A DNA stretch of 30,393 bases from CAYRYU01 sp964428355 (GCA_964428355.1 CAYRYU010000084.1:1-30393); one strand, 5' to 3'. Counted from the stretch's first letter, positions 1 through 8,561 are shown. The notes: generated from the letters alone by a model not told the origin. A program made the numbers and translations.

Positions 1-52
1 AACGAATAGATTCCCATGAGCCAGTCCATATGGTTTTCCCTTCTCGCCCGCG

Positions 53-1666
53 TCAGCGTCCCGATTTACGCAGATAGTAGTCGTAATCCCCTTCGTAGGT
101 CCTCAGCGCACCATGGTCTATCTCGAAGACGCGGTTGACGAGATGGTGGAGAACATACCGGTCGTGACTGACGATGAGCACCGTGCCATCGAACTCCTGC
201 AGGGCTTCCAGGAGCACTTCCCGGCTGGCGATATCGAGATGGTTTGTCGGCTCGTCCAGGACGAGGAAGTTGACAGGCTGGGTCAGCAGGATTGCCAGCA
301 TGACCCTCGTTTTTTCCCCCCCCGACAGTATCGAAACCTTCTTGTCGGTGTCGTCCCCGGAAAACTGGAAAGCTCCCGCGAGGTTCTTGATGAATCCGAT
401 GGTGGCCATGGGAAGGCGCTCCTGGAGTTCCTCGAAGACCGTTCGCTCGGGTTTCAGCGCATCGCAGGAAAACTGGCTGAAGTACCCGAGCTGGACACTC
501 GCCCCAAGGACGCAGGTCCCGGAGGTGGCATCGGTAAGCTGGCTCACCACTTTCAGGAATGTGGACTTTCCCGCGCCGTTTACACCGGTCAACGCAATCT
601 TGTTTCCCCGGATCACTTTCCCCGTGATCCCGGAGAAGACCGGCAGGGGTTTCCCGTCGGGAAGGATCCAGGATTTCGCGAGGTCCTTGAAATCGACCAC
701 CACATCCCCGCTTCGTTTTACAGGACCGAAATTGAACTTGATCACCTTCGGGTCGGGTGGAACAACGATCCGCTCGATCTTCTCAAGGGTCTTGACCCGT
801 GACTGGACCTGGGCTGCATGGGAAGCCCGCGCGGCGAACCTGGCGATGAACTCCTCCTCCTTGGCGAGCGTGGCCTGCTGTTTCCGCTGAGCCGCAAGAA
901 GCTGCTCCCGCCGTATCACCCTCTCCTTCAGGTAGAAATCGTAATCCCCGCTGTACGTCGTGATCGTCTCCCCAGCCACTTCAACCGTCCGGAAACAGAT
1001 CCTCGTCATGAACTCCCTATCGTGACTGGTCATGACCAGGGATCCCTTGAACTCCTTGAGCCAACCTTCCAACCAGACTATCGACTCGACGTCGAGATAG
1101 TTCGTGGGCTCGTCGATCAGCAGCACGTCGGGATCCAGAAGCAGGATCCGGGCAAGGGCGATCCGCATCTTCCATCCCCCCGAGAACGTCTCCACTGCGT
1201 GGTCCCAGCGGTCGGGACCGATCCCGAGGCCGTTCAGGATCGTCTGTGCCTGGGTTTCCTTCTCATACCCTCCGAGATGGAGGAACTCCTCCTGGAGCTT
1301 GCCATAGCGGTCCATTTCCGCGTCCGTCAGCCCATCCTCGGGGTCCGCCATCCGGTGTTCGAGTTCATGGAGCTTCCTACCGACGTCGTGGACCCGCCCC
1401 GCCCCGGCAAGCACTTCTTCGAGCGCGGAACGGCCGGAGATCTCCCCCACTGTCTGCGAAAAATACCCGATCACGATCCCGGAGATGATCTGGACCTCCC
1501 CCGACGAAGGAGCTTCCTCCCCCATTATGAGTCGGAAAACGGTGGTCTTCCCCGCCCCGTTCGGGCCTACGAGGCCGATCTTGTCCTGGGGGCGTATCAG
1601 GAAACTTGCATTGCGAAAGAGGGTCTTCTTTCCGAAGGTGACTGTGACGTTGGAGAGGTTGATCAT
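53..1666 (-). CDS. ABC-F family ATP-binding protein
   Basis: This is a 537-residue soluble protein with two ABC ATPase domains and no membrane segments, the ABC-F layout. Domain 1 has Walker A GPNGAGKTT (34-42), signature FSGGW (161-165) and Walker B LLIDEPTNYLD (182-192). Domain 2 has GVNGAGKST (361-369), LSGGEKTR (447-454) and LVLDEPTNHLD (468-478). Both end in a SHDR switch. A charged helical linker (about 245-300) matches the P-site tRNA interaction motif region. ABC-F proteins act on the ribosome, in translation rescue or antibiotic protection, and do not transport. The open frame extends upstream to 1825, but the start at 1666 is preferred because GGAAGG lies just upstream and family homology begins there. 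There is no Uup-type C-terminal extension. It is the last gene of an apparent EcsC - small protein - ABC-F operon, 17 bp after its neighbour. The subfamily cannot be assigned with confidence. Confidence 0.95.
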   Translation of the reverse strand: MINLSNVTVTFGKKTLFRNASFLIRPQDKIGLVGPNGAGKTTVFRLIMGEEAPSSGEVQIISGIVIGYFSQTVGEISGRSALEEVLAGAGRVHDVGRKLHELEHRMADPEDGLTDAEMDRYGKLQEEFLHLGGYEKETQAQTILNGLGIGPDRWDHAVETFSGGWKMRIALARILLLDPDVLLIDEPTNYLDVESIVWLEGWLKEFKGSLVMTSHDREFMTRICFRTVEVAGETITTYSGDYDFYLKERVIRREQLLAAQRKQQATLAKEEEFIARFAARASHAAQVQSRVKTLEKIERIVVPPDPKVIKFNFGPVKRSGDVVVDFKDLAKSWILPDGKPLPVFSGITGKVIRGNKIALTGVNGAGKSTFLKVVSQLTDATSGTCVLGASVQLGYFSQFSCDALKPERTVFEELQERLPMATIGFIKNLAGAFQFSGDDTDKKVSILSGGEKTRVMLAILLTQPVNFLVLDEPTNHLDIASREVLLEALQEFDGTVLIVSHDRYVLHHLVNRVFEIDHGALRTYEGDYDYYLRKSGR

Positions 1667-1683
1667 TGGGCCTTCCGGGGAAC

Positions 1684-2019
1684 CTATCCGGGATTCCCGT
1701 CGCGCATCTTCCGAAAATGGCCGGGAGGGGACGAAGAGGGTTTCACCCCGGGCTTCCCCGAGGCAGGGCCTATTTGCTGGGTTTCGCGGCAATCGAAGGT
1801 CACGGAGAGCTTTCCGGAATCGCAATCCCCGATCTCGAGGGTCACGCCGTCCCCCGATAGGGCCTGGATCAGGTGGTCTTCGAGGCCGCCATCGACGAGG
1901 TAGGTGAAGAACCTGCCAGCCATTTCCCCCGACTTGAAACCACTGAAACGGATCTCGACGGACCTCACGCTGGGGGACTTCGAAGCGGACTTTCGCGGGG
2001 GAAGCTTTTTCTCGCTCAT
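1684..2019 (-). CDS. small hypothetical protein, 111 aa
   Basis: I do not recognise this protein. It starts with a basic, Ser/Lys/Pro-rich stretch (1-18). A compact central part (about 20-80) follows, with alternating hydrophobic residues (VEIRFSGF, GVTLEIGDCD, KLSVTFDC) that suggest a small beta-rich domain. The tail is Pro/Ser/Gly-rich and probably disordered. There is no signal peptide or membrane segment, so it is likely cytoplasmic. The ATG at 2019 has AGGTG about 6 nt upstream and lies 4 nt after the stop of the EcsC-family gene, which suggests translational coupling. A longer frame to 2118 overlaps the EcsC gene and is less likely. Its position between EcsC and ABC-F genes gives no firm functional clue. 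Confidence 0.7.
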   Translation of the reverse strand: MSEKKLPPRKSASKSPSVRSVEIRFSGFKSGEMAGRFFTYLVDGGLEDHLIQALSGDGVTLEIGDCDSGKLSVTFDCRETQQIGPASGKPGVKPSSSPPGHFRKMRDGNPG

Positions 2020-2023
2020 CGCA

Positions 2024-2869
2024 TCACCTGGACGCCGGAACCTTCGTGGCATCGACGGTTCCGAAAAGAAGGCGCCGTTTCTGGAAGAACCGTTGGGCGG
2101 CTTCCCCCACGTCCGCAATGAAAAGTGCGTTCATCGCCGCTCCAACCCCGCCCCCGATGAGGGGAATCGCCTGAGCTGCCTTCCGGCGGGTGATGTTTAT
2201 GCAGAGCTGCTTGGCGAGGTTCCGGACAGCGGCGGTGAACGCCTCCTTCCCCAGGATTCCTCCCGGGGTGAGAAGCTCGAGCTGGTCCGACCCCTTGGCG
2301 AATGTCCGGGAAATCCGGTCCGCTTCCGAGATCGCCTGGGCCTTCTCATCCTTGGAGTTGGCGGCCCCGGCGCTCAGGGCGAGGAGGATGAAGGTCCGCT
2401 CGGTTTCATCGGAGGTGTCGACCCCGTAGCATGAGCCGGTTTTCCGTATCGTCCGGATGGCGAGGACAATGAGTGCTGGAATATCCAGCGTCAGCCCGGG
2501 AAGGCCTGACATCCCCGTCACCGCACCCTCGGCGGCGGCGAGGCCCTTCGCCCATTTCATCACACCCGCTGCAAGGCCGTCGCAAACGTGGAGGGGAGCC
2601 TTCGCGAACTCCTTAACGGATGAGGCTTCGAAACCGAGGTTCCTGGAATCACGGAAAAGGTCGTCCGTGCTCGAAACCGCTCCGGCCGCGTCGAAAGCCA
2701 TGTTCAGTGCTTTCTCCACCGCGGACTCGGGAATCACCTTGCGGGCAGCCCAGGTCAGGGGCGCCGCGAAGAAACCCAGGGCCTTGGCGAGTGAGGAGGG
2801 GGGGGCGGCCTCCCACTCCTCGATTTTGAGGATCTGTTCCTGTTCATAAGCCCCGTGCACGTTTTCCAT
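2024..2869 (-). CDS. EcsC family protein
   Basis: This 281-residue protein fits the EcsC family (named after Bacillus EcsC, molecular function unknown). It has the typical N-terminal ILKIEEWEA segment, followed by a long Ala/Gly-rich helical region. That region contains a hydrophobic stretch around residues 118-140 (MSGLPGLTLDIPALIVLAIR) and a second near 232-255 (AIPLIGGGVGAAMNALFIADVG). Family members are thought to associate with membranes. The ATG has GGAGG about 5 nt upstream. A strong promoter-like pair lies 50-80 nt upstream (2920-2948), so this is probably the first gene of a three-gene unit with the small protein and the ABC-F ATPase. The family call is fairly secure; the role is unknown. 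Confidence 0.85.
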   Translation of the reverse strand: MENVHGAYEQEQILKIEEWEAAPPSSLAKALGFFAAPLTWAARKVIPESAVEKALNMAFDAAGAVSSTDDLFRDSRNLGFEASSVKEFAKAPLHVCDGLAAGVMKWAKGLAAAEGAVTGMSGLPGLTLDIPALIVLAIRTIRKTGSCYGVDTSDETERTFILLALSAGAANSKDEKAQAISEADRISRTFAKGSDQLELLTPGGILGKEAFTAAVRNLAKQLCINITRRKAAQAIPLIGGGVGAAMNALFIADVGEAAQRFFQKRRLLFGTVDATKVPASR

Positions 2870-2919
2870 GGTTTCCTCCGGCGCTTCAGCGCAAAGAAAT
2901 GCGTCCAGACGTTCGCGGA

Positions 2920-2948
2920 ATTCTACCTCACCCTGGCCCCGATGACAA
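2920..2948 (-). promoter_or_regulatory. sigma-70 type promoter of the EcsC operon
   Basis: Reading the minus strand, TTGTCA (2948-2943) is followed after exactly 17 bp by TAGAAT (2925-2920). Each hexamer matches the consensus at 5 of 6 positions. Transcription would start near 2912, about 43 nt before the EcsC start codon. The pair lies beyond the 3' end of the upstream membrane-protein gene, so the operon can be transcribed independently. Confidence 0.6.
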
Positions 2949-2981
2949 ATCGGTGTTCCACTCGGGACTCAACGTGACGGA

Positions 2982-5258
2982 TCAGGAAGCCTGGGACCCT
3001 TTCGGACTCATCGGCGGGGATTTGGATTTCCTTCCGGAAAGCATGGGAAAGAGGATCAGCAGCAGGAAGCCCAGGGCACTGTGAACCAGCGCCCCTTCCA
3101 GAAGCCGGTCCCGGTAAAGGAAGGAAATCCTTCGGGTATCCGAACCGACCTGAACCGCGATTCCGAAGCCTGCCCTTGAAAGGGGCTGGGAGGGCTTCCC
3201 GTCCGCTTCGATGAACCATCCTTTATAGGGAGTCACGGGCAGGAACAGGAAAGGGAGGGATGCCGGAACAGGGGTGGGGATTTCGACGTCGCACCCCTGG
3301 AAACCCCATGTCACCGAGGCGCAACCTACCACCCCGTCGAGATTCCCCGCCCCCCCTTCGTCCAGGAACCGTAACTGGGCTGCCGACAAGAGGGAAGCCT
3401 CGTTCCAGTGTCCCGCCTCCCACAACTTCAGGGTTTCGCTTCCGCTGGGAATCTCCCGGCTCCGCGCCAGGTTCCAGTCTTCGCCAGGCTTCCCGTCCCG
3501 GAAATCCAGGAGATACCGGATTCCCGAAATGGCCGCGAGATCGGCGAAGATGGGGGTTCCTGACGCATCGTTGAGTCTCGTGATCCAATGTTCGAGAGCG
3601 GGATGGGCAAAAGGTGGATTGTAGTCATTCAGCTGAAAGAAACCTTCCCTTGCCGCCGTGTTTGGAAAACCGGACCCCACGACCCAGGTGATATAGCTTC
3701 GGAACGTAGTGGGGGTTCCCCCGATCGGGTGGAGGATCTTCTCGAAAAAACCCGGAGGATTCCAGTATCTCCCGGGACGAGATGCGAGGCCCCTGAAAAG
3801 CGGAACCTGCATTTCCTCCCGGGATACGGGAGGAAGTGCGGGACGGGCGCCCAGAACCAGATCCGTTCCGTGAAGGATGAAAAGGAAGGTGCAGGCCCCC
3901 CAACCCGCCCTGGAAATGGGACCTGAACCGGATTTGATGAGATACCACAGTGAAAGGGATGAAAGGATAAGGAACAGATAGAAAGACCAACCTGTCTTGA
4001 ATGAGAAATCCCAGAGGGGATGGGCACCTCCATCGATGGCCTGGTCTCCCATCCACTGGTGCCCAAGTGCGCCCAGGGCCCCTGCTATCGCCAGAACCAG
4101 GAAGGAGCCCCCGGCCCAACCGGTATGGGGCCCGGCACCGGGTTCCGTTTCCGAATCGAAGATTCTCTTCCAGCCAAGAATCCAGGTTGCAAGGATCGCC
4201 CAGACGGTCAACTGGATGAAAGTCGCGGGATGATGGATGTGTTGGGAAATTCCGGGAATACGGGTGACGAGAGCGTTGAACACGAGGTTGATCGCGATCC
4301 CCGATCCAAACAAGACAAGGATGCCCACCATCTCCCATCGACGAAGAAGCGTCAAACCGAGGGGGAAGAGCAGGAGTGGGAGGATTCCCAGGTAACAGTC
4401 GCGGGTCCAGGAGAAAGACGTCTTGTACCGGAAGAACTTCACGGTTCCATCGGGCATGTGGAAGAAAAAGCTCTCCCCCAACCTTGGGAACAAGAAATGA
4501 AGCAGGTGCCGCGATTCGAAGGAGACATACTCCACCGGGCCATCCTCGACGAACCCATGGGGACGGACCTCGGAGGAGAGGCTCAGATAGCCCACCCAGG
4601 CGGGGGCGGTCAGCAGGGGGATGAGAAGCGCCATGAGCAGAAAATGCCTGCGGGCCGCGGAAGGGGAAAGAGCGAGCCCCGCAAGCGCAAGAATGGGAGT
4701 GATTACCCAAAGATAGGCATTTCCGGACAGGATTCCGGCGGAAAGGCAGATGGCCCAAAGCCGGGGGTGCCCCGAGACCGCCGCCAGGAGGCCCCAACCC
4801 ACCCACGAGGTTCCGGCAAGAATGGGCATCCATTCGATCGCGGGAATATGGGACCGGGCGGCAATTGCCGTCGAGCCCGCGAGGATGCAGCCCATTAGGC
4901 CGACTCCACGGTTCCGCGCCAGGAAAGCGAATCCCAGACCAAGCCAGAGCAGATGGAGGAACTGGTGGGCAAGGAAACCGCTTTCAGGAGGCAGGATCCC
5001 GGCCATCCATGCCGGAAGATACCAACCCCCGGTTTGCGGATCAGCCAGGAAGGGCACTCCCGCACCCCGGCGAAGGTTGATGAAAGGCAGACGGCCTTCC
5101 GAAAGGGACTCCCTGAGAAACGCAAGATTGGGCAATCCCATCAACTGGATATCCCGGAAGATGAGACGGTCGCCCGCGGTCCAGAACTCGAAGCCCAGCA
5201 TCAGGGTCACGCACGCCAGGGAAACGACGAGAAGGGCGGTGGAACGGAGGCCGATCAT
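2982..5258 (-). CDS. YfhO-like polytopic membrane protein
   Basis: This 758-residue integral membrane protein has about a dozen hydrophobic segments. The first is at residues 5-22, and an extramembrane loop near the N-terminus contains FRDIQLMGLPNLAFLRE and a DPQTGGWYLP motif. That resembles the 'D..ay.p......g..P.W.....G.P..a....g.fYP' pattern of YfhO-type and other GT-C fold proteins. The C-terminal part has LPVTPYKGWFIEADGKP followed by FLYRDRLLEGALVHSA and a last membrane helix, which is characteristic of the YfhO family. Members are linked to lipid-linked sugar transfer, such as lipoteichoic acid glycosylation, but the substrate here is unknown. The open frame reaches 5453. ATG 5258 is preferred because GGGGG precedes it and the signal-anchor starts there. 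No other glycan genes lie nearby. Confidence 0.75.
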   Translation of the reverse strand: MIGLRSTALLVVSLACVTLMLGFEFWTAGDRLIFRDIQLMGLPNLAFLRESLSEGRLPFINLRRGAGVPFLADPQTGGWYLPAWMAGILPPESGFLAHQFLHLLWLGLGFAFLARNRGVGLMGCILAGSTAIAARSHIPAIEWMPILAGTSWVGWGLLAAVSGHPRLWAICLSAGILSGNAYLWVITPILALAGLALSPSAARRHFLLMALLIPLLTAPAWVGYLSLSSEVRPHGFVEDGPVEYVSFESRHLLHFLFPRLGESFFFHMPDGTVKFFRYKTSFSWTRDCYLGILPLLLFPLGLTLLRRWEMVGILVLFGSGIAINLVFNALVTRIPGISQHIHHPATFIQLTVWAILATWILGWKRIFDSETEPGAGPHTGWAGGSFLVLAIAGALGALGHQWMGDQAIDGGAHPLWDFSFKTGWSFYLFLILSSLSLWYLIKSGSGPISRAGWGACTFLFILHGTDLVLGARPALPPVSREEMQVPLFRGLASRPGRYWNPPGFFEKILHPIGGTPTTFRSYITWVVGSGFPNTAAREGFFQLNDYNPPFAHPALEHWITRLNDASGTPIFADLAAISGIRYLLDFRDGKPGEDWNLARSREIPSGSETLKLWEAGHWNEASLLSAAQLRFLDEGGAGNLDGVVGCASVTWGFQGCDVEIPTPVPASLPFLFLPVTPYKGWFIEADGKPSQPLSRAGFGIAVQVGSDTRRISFLYRDRLLEGALVHSALGFLLLILFPMLSGRKSKSPPMSPKGSQAS

Positions 5259-5327
5259 TTTTCCCCCACTCGCCGATCGGTCTTTCCCCGTGCCCGGAAC
5301 CCCACACCTGTCCGAAAACATGGTGGA

Positions 5328-5356
5328 ATTATACCTTTGGAGACCGCGGCGGACAA
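5328..5356 (-). promoter_or_regulatory. strong promoter of the YfhO-like gene
   Basis: On the minus strand TTGTCC (5356-5351), a 17-bp spacer and a perfect TATAAT (5333-5328) precede the YfhO-like gene. The expected start of transcription is near 5320, giving a leader of about 60 nt. This promoter also argues that the gene starts at 5258 and not at the more distal in-frame codon at 5453. Confidence 0.65.
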
Positions 5357-5489
5357 TCCGGAGCCGATCGGGGAAATGAACGATTGGCGGGAAAACCCGA
5401 TCGTGGGGATCGCCACGGAGGCTCAAAGAAACCGGCCTCTTTCCAGATTCCATGAGCTCGGAACCTGAATGGGAGCGGGTCCAGAGATC

Positions 5490-5684
5490 TTAACCCAGAC
5501 TGGCGGGGAAGACCCCGCCAACCTTCGCCCGCAACCGGAACTCTGCTTCCAGAGCCGCTTTTAGGCTTTCAGATATGAGCTTTTCCACTTGCGACATGCA
5601 ACTACGGACCAGGGTCGGGTCGGGCATTTTCCCTGTAACGGCCCGCCGGGAGATTGAGATCTGGAGCCGTTTTTCACTTGCCAC
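5490..5684 (-). CDS. doubtful small ORF, 64 aa
   Basis: A GTG-started frame encodes 64 residues with a plausible amphipathic helix (about 28-54, rich in Glu, Lys, Leu and Ala). It would run toward the YfhO-like gene. No clear Shine-Dalgarno site precedes the GTG, and the 3' end coincides with a perfect GC-rich hairpin (5501-5520). The amino-acid composition looks protein-like, which is the only reason to list it. It may simply be a chance frame. Confidence 0.2.
   Translation of the reverse strand: MASEKRLQISISRRAVTGKMPDPTLVRSCMSQVEKLISESLKAALEAEFRLRAKVGGVFPASLG
5501..5520. other. perfect GC-rich inverted repeat
   Basis: TGGCGGGG and CCCCGCCA form an 8-bp perfect stem around an AAGA/TCTT loop. 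Neither side is followed by a convincing T-tract, so it is a weak terminator candidate at best. It lies between the divergent YfhO-like and secreted-protein units. Confidence 0.35.
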
Positions 5685-5734
5685 TTTTTCCGCGGGGAGT
5701 TTTCCGGAACCCCGGTGAATTTGAGGCGGATTTG

Positions 5735-5743
5735 TGGTATGTT
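5735..5743 (+). promoter_or_regulatory. possible extended -10 promoter
   Basis: TGGTATGTT contains an extended -10 (TGn) followed by TATGTT, which matches TATAAT at 4 of 6 positions. The -35 region 17 bp upstream (GTGAAT) is poor. If used, it would give a leader of about 220 nt before the start codon at 5970. Confidence 0.3.
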
Positions 5744-5969
5744 TTAGACATGGGAAACAAAACCTGTGCTCAAGCGGATTCTTGCGGAATTTCCGGAAAA
5801 TCGGACCCGGGGCAACATGCTCGAAGCGGAAAAGCCGGTGCCGGTTTTTTGTCTCGATGCGGGGAAAATTCGGCAGGTTTTTCGGCGATTCCTGATTTGG
5901 TGCCTTTTTCCATCTGGTACGGGGCTTGCATTAACCAGGTTGCCTACATTTCATGAACAAGGAGAAGTT

Positions 5970-6446
5970 ATGAAGAGCTACAAGAGACTGTTCGTGATCC
6001 TGGCCCTGGTGGTTTCCGCCCCGGCATTCGCGGGTGACATGTTCAACATCTTCGACAAGACCGAGATCGCCCCGGCGGTCGAGCCCGCAACTCCCGAAAT
6101 CAGGCAACCCGCCGAGATTCCCGGGCCAATGTTCCTCTTCCAGGACCCCACCCATGAAGTCGTGATGAAGCAGCTCATGGACCTGGTCGCCAAGGACCTC
6201 CAGCTCTGCCTCACCTCCCTGGAAGGTAAGGGAAAGTCCTATCTCAACGCGTTCCCCGCACTCGGCCACCTCAACCATGCCTGCTGCGCCCTCGGGAAGG
6301 TCAATCCCCCCAAGCCGTTCAAGAAGGTCATCTGGGAAATCGCCAAGCGGATCAACTGTGCCAAGTTCTACGTCCTCATGTATAGCTTCGATGAAGCGAA
6401 AACCAGGGTCCAGTCCCTCATCGAATATCTCGGGACCCTCGGGTGA
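5970..6446 (+). CDS. secreted protein of unknown function, 158 aa
   Basis: The ATG at 5970 follows AAGGAGAAG and starts a clear Sec signal peptide (basic MKSYKR, hydrophobic core, cleavage after SAPAFA). The mature part opens with a Pro/Glu-rich stretch. It continues with a helical segment containing four cysteines: LQLCLTSLEG, a CC pair in NHACCALGK, and INCAKFY. The even cysteine number suggests disulfides in the periplasm or outside the cell. I do not recognise the family. It is the first of three consecutive plus-strand genes for exported proteins (5970, 6596, 7593). A strong UUCG hairpin follows 30 nt after its stop. Confidence 0.75.
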   Translation: MKSYKRLFVILALVVSAPAFAGDMFNIFDKTEIAPAVEPATPEIRQPAEIPGPMFLFQDPTHEVVMKQLMDLVAKDLQLCLTSLEGKGKSYLNAFPALGHLNHACCALGKVNPPKPFKKVIWEIAKRINCAKFYVLMYSFDEAKTRVQSLIEYLGTLG

Positions 6447-6477
6447 ACCGATCGGTGGCCTGATTCGTGTGAAGCGC

Positions 6478-6497
6478 GTGGGGCCTTCGGGCCCCAC
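6478..6497 (+). terminator. UUCG-capped hairpin, possible terminator
   Basis: GTGGGGCC and GGCCCCAC form a perfect 8-bp stem closed by a TTCG tetraloop, 31 nt after the stop of the 158-residue gene. No run of T follows (AGTCCTCC), so it may be an RNA-stabilising 3' end or a Rho-linked terminator and not a classical intrinsic one. Confidence 0.5.
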
Positions 6498-6595
6498 AGT
6501 CCTCCGGAAAAATAGAGTATCGGGTAACGGGTAGACAGGGGTTCATCAGGTGGTCATAAGCATTGAAAATAGAAGAAAAGTAAGGAGTATGACGG

Positions 6596-7471
6596 ATGAA
6601 TCGGAACATCAGGGTTTTGGCAGGAATCCTCTCGTTTGTTGTCCTTCCCCTTTCCATCGTTTGGGCGATCCCCACCGGCACCGCGGCCGATTTCCGCGAT
6701 GAAGCCTTCGGTCTTGTCCAGGATTCCTGGAAAGTCACCGACCTGCTTCTGAGCGCGACCGAAAAGAACGACGAAACCTCCCTGCAGGGGTACAATGCCG
6801 CTGCAGACGAGTTCCAGCGGAAGAGCCTCGAACTCGGAACCAAGGTCCTCTCCGCCCTTGAAAACGGTGACCGCGAGCCCCTCGAAGCTCTCAGCGCCGT
6901 TTACCGCGACCTCGACCCCGTCGGGCGCCAGGCCCTCTATCCCGCTCTTTCACCCCTCATGACCGCCAACGTCCAGGAGCTGCGGTCCCCCGTTTCCAAT
7001 CGTGAACTTCGGGAATACTTCCCCGGCTACGGATATACGGAGTCGGGATACAAATACCGCAAGGGCCTCGAAGTCGAACGCGAGTTCAAGGGAACCACGT
7101 GGCAGGACGAGGAGCAGACGATCAACACTACCGTCAGTGTCGAGCTGGTGATCAACATCGATCTTCTCGACATCCTCAAGGGACTGGCAGGCAGCGGAGC
7201 CATCAAGAACCTCAAGGTTGGGAAACCATTCGAAATGGAACACGGTGGCGGCGCTCCCCTTCTCTGTGTCAAGGTTTCCTTCCAGAGCGTGAAGACGATC
7301 ACGACCAAGACCAATCGCAAGTTCGACGTGAACAAGATCTGGTTCGAACTTCTGCGCGCCAAGAGCGGCTTCTGGTCCAACGGACCGTGGGAGCCCTGCG
7401 GAAAGACCTACGTGATCGCCCACGAACCCACGGGTGAGCATGTCGTCACCCAGATCGGTGTCCTGAACTGA
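6596..7471 (+). CDS. secreted protein of unknown function, 291 aa
   Basis: The ATG at 6596 lies 9 nt after AAGGAG and begins a signal peptide (MNRNIR, then a hydrophobic core to about residue 23, cleavage near VWA-IP). Residues 30-125 are helical and acidic, with four-helix-like spacing. A more beta-rich part follows (about 140-290), with an FPGYGYTESGYKYRKG segment, TTVSVELVINIDLLDILKG, and two cysteines (APLLCVKV and PWEPCGKTY) that may pair. I do not recognise the family. It precedes a hairpin terminator and another exported protein, so the trio may be partly co-transcribed. Confidence 0.75.
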   Translation: MNRNIRVLAGILSFVVLPLSIVWAIPTGTAADFRDEAFGLVQDSWKVTDLLLSATEKNDETSLQGYNAAADEFQRKSLELGTKVLSALENGDREPLEALSAVYRDLDPVGRQALYPALSPLMTANVQELRSPVSNRELREYFPGYGYTESGYKYRKGLEVEREFKGTTWQDEEQTINTTVSVELVINIDLLDILKGLAGSGAIKNLKVGKPFEMEHGGGAPLLCVKVSFQSVKTITTKTNRKFDVNKIWFELLRAKSGFWSNGPWEPCGKTYVIAHEPTGEHVVTQIGVLN

Positions 7472-7515
7472 GTCCGGTGACCCGCTGAAAATGGGGATGA
7501 ACGATGTGGGCAGGA

Positions 7516-7560
7516 AGACCCTCGGCTCCGGGGAACCGGACGCCCGGGGGTCTTTCTTTC
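7516..7560 (+). terminator. intrinsic terminator with partial T-tract
   Basis: AGACCCTCGG (7516-7525) pairs with CCGGGGGTCT (7544-7553) with one G-T wobble, and the stem is followed by TTCTTTC. It lies between two same-strand genes. Only 32 bp remain before the next start codon (7593), too little for a separate promoter downstream of the hairpin. It may therefore attenuate, not fully end, transcription into the next gene. Confidence 0.6.
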
Positions 7561-7592
7561 CCGCAACCGCCTTCGACATGGGAGGTCTGAAA

Positions 7593-8423
7593 ATGTCCCG
7601 CAACCCAAGGCTTTTCAACGCCTTTGTTTTTGCCGCACCCCTTCTCATCGCATTCACGCTTCTTTCCGCGACCGCGGGGGCAATTCCTTACACCGCCGGG
7701 AAATACACGGTCGACGTGACTGTCAGAAACCAGATCATGCTGGTAATCCCAGATGCCAGGGTTTCCGTCTGGCAGAGCGGTCAGAGCATCTTCGTGGAAG
7801 CTTCTGCCCCCGGATACCAGTCGAAGCGCGAATCCTTCGCCATTTCGGGGGTTTCGACCTATTACAAACAGGAACTGACACTCTCGGACATCACCAAGAA
7901 GTTCATCATCGAAGATCTCGCCGGAAAACCCATCGTTTCCGCCTTCGTCGAGACCAACCAGCATGGCTTCAAAGCCAACGAGTACGGGATGAAGATCTTC
8001 GTTCCGATCGGAGGCTGGCCCCGCCCCTCTTCAAAGGGCGTCGACGTTTTCGACGAGGTCTGGTTCGCCCCCCTGAAAACCAGCTGCAATCTTTCAAAAC
8101 GTGAGGACTTCCACCAGGTGACCATCGTGATCCCCAGGAGCGCCCTCAACCTGACCACCCCCCAGATGCGCGTGGTCTTCGACACGACCGCCACCGTCGT
8201 CGAGGGAACCGTCCTGAAGTGGGTCAATGCCCTGATCAAGATCGAATCCGTGGTCAGCCCCCCCCTCGGAACGGCTATGGCACTGGCCAAGTTCATCTAT
8301 TACACCATTCCCGAAAGACTGGTACGAGCCACGGGTCGGGTTCCCAGGACCCTCCAGGCCCTCTACGACCAGCGGGCCCGCTTCAACCAGCTCCACCAGG
8401 ACCCCGAAGAAGCCGACTTCTGA
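7593..8423 (+). CDS. secreted protein of unknown function, 276 aa
   Basis: The start at ATG 7593 is chosen because GGGAGGT lies 8 nt upstream and a signal peptide follows (MSRNPR, hydrophobic core to about residue 28, cleavage after ATAGA). The mature protein opens with beta-strand-like repeats (GKYTVDVTVRNQIMLVIPDA, RVSVWQSGQSIFVEASAPGY). These resemble the small beta-sandwich of PEGA or carboxypeptidase-regulatory-like domains, which often bind surfaces or act as stalks. A second such unit is plausible at 95-170 (FIIEDLAGKPIVSAFVET). The C-terminal 90 residues are helical, with one hydrophobic stretch (LGTAMALAKFIYYTI). The family is not recognised; the beta-domain call is inference. Confidence 0.75.
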   Translation: MSRNPRLFNAFVFAAPLLIAFTLLSATAGAIPYTAGKYTVDVTVRNQIMLVIPDARVSVWQSGQSIFVEASAPGYQSKRESFAISGVSTYYKQELTLSDITKKFIIEDLAGKPIVSAFVETNQHGFKANEYGMKIFVPIGGWPRPSSKGVDVFDEVWFAPLKTSCNLSKREDFHQVTIVIPRSALNLTTPQMRVVFDTTATVVEGTVLKWVNALIKIESVVSPPLGTAMALAKFIYYTIPERLVRATGRVPRTLQALYDQRARFNQLHQDPEEADF

Positions 8424-8494
8424 CCTTCCTCCGCAACCTTTCCCCGAACTGCGGGCTTCCGACGGAATCGCGATCTTGGGAATCTCCCCCATGA

Positions 8495-8523
8495 TTGACC
8501 CGCGGAACTTCGGGTGGTAGGAT
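8495..8523 (+). promoter_or_regulatory. promoter of cassette 1
   Basis: TTGACC (8495-8500), a 17-bp spacer and TAGGAT (8518-8523) form a good sigma-70 type promoter. The start of transcription would be near 8530, about 30 nt before the ATG at 8562. Confidence 0.6.
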
Positions 8524-8561
8524 CTCCCCCGACATAAGATGAAGGGAAGGTTGCCCGGGAG

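Larger units (their letters stand above)
5357..5969. other. long intergenic region between divergent units
   Basis: About 600 bp separate the YfhO-like promoter from the first secreted-protein gene. The region holds a weak 64-codon minus-strand frame (5490-5684), a perfect 8-bp hairpin (TGGCGGGG / CCCCGCCA, 5501-5520), an extended -10 element at 5735-5743 and a leader of about 220 nt. Open plus-strand frames here (5654-5956 and the upstream extension of the next gene) have no good start signals and are probably not translated. I see no RNA gene. Confidence 0.5.

Noticed and set aside
5490..5684. Small minus-strand ORF as half of a toxin-antitoxin pair
   Set aside because: No partner gene, no ribosome site and no recognisable toxin or antitoxin motif; kept only as a low-confidence ORF.
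5654..5956. Plus-strand 100-codon frame and N-terminal extension of the 5970 gene
   Set aside because: No ribosome binding sites, and the 5970 start has a good site plus a clean signal peptide directly after it.
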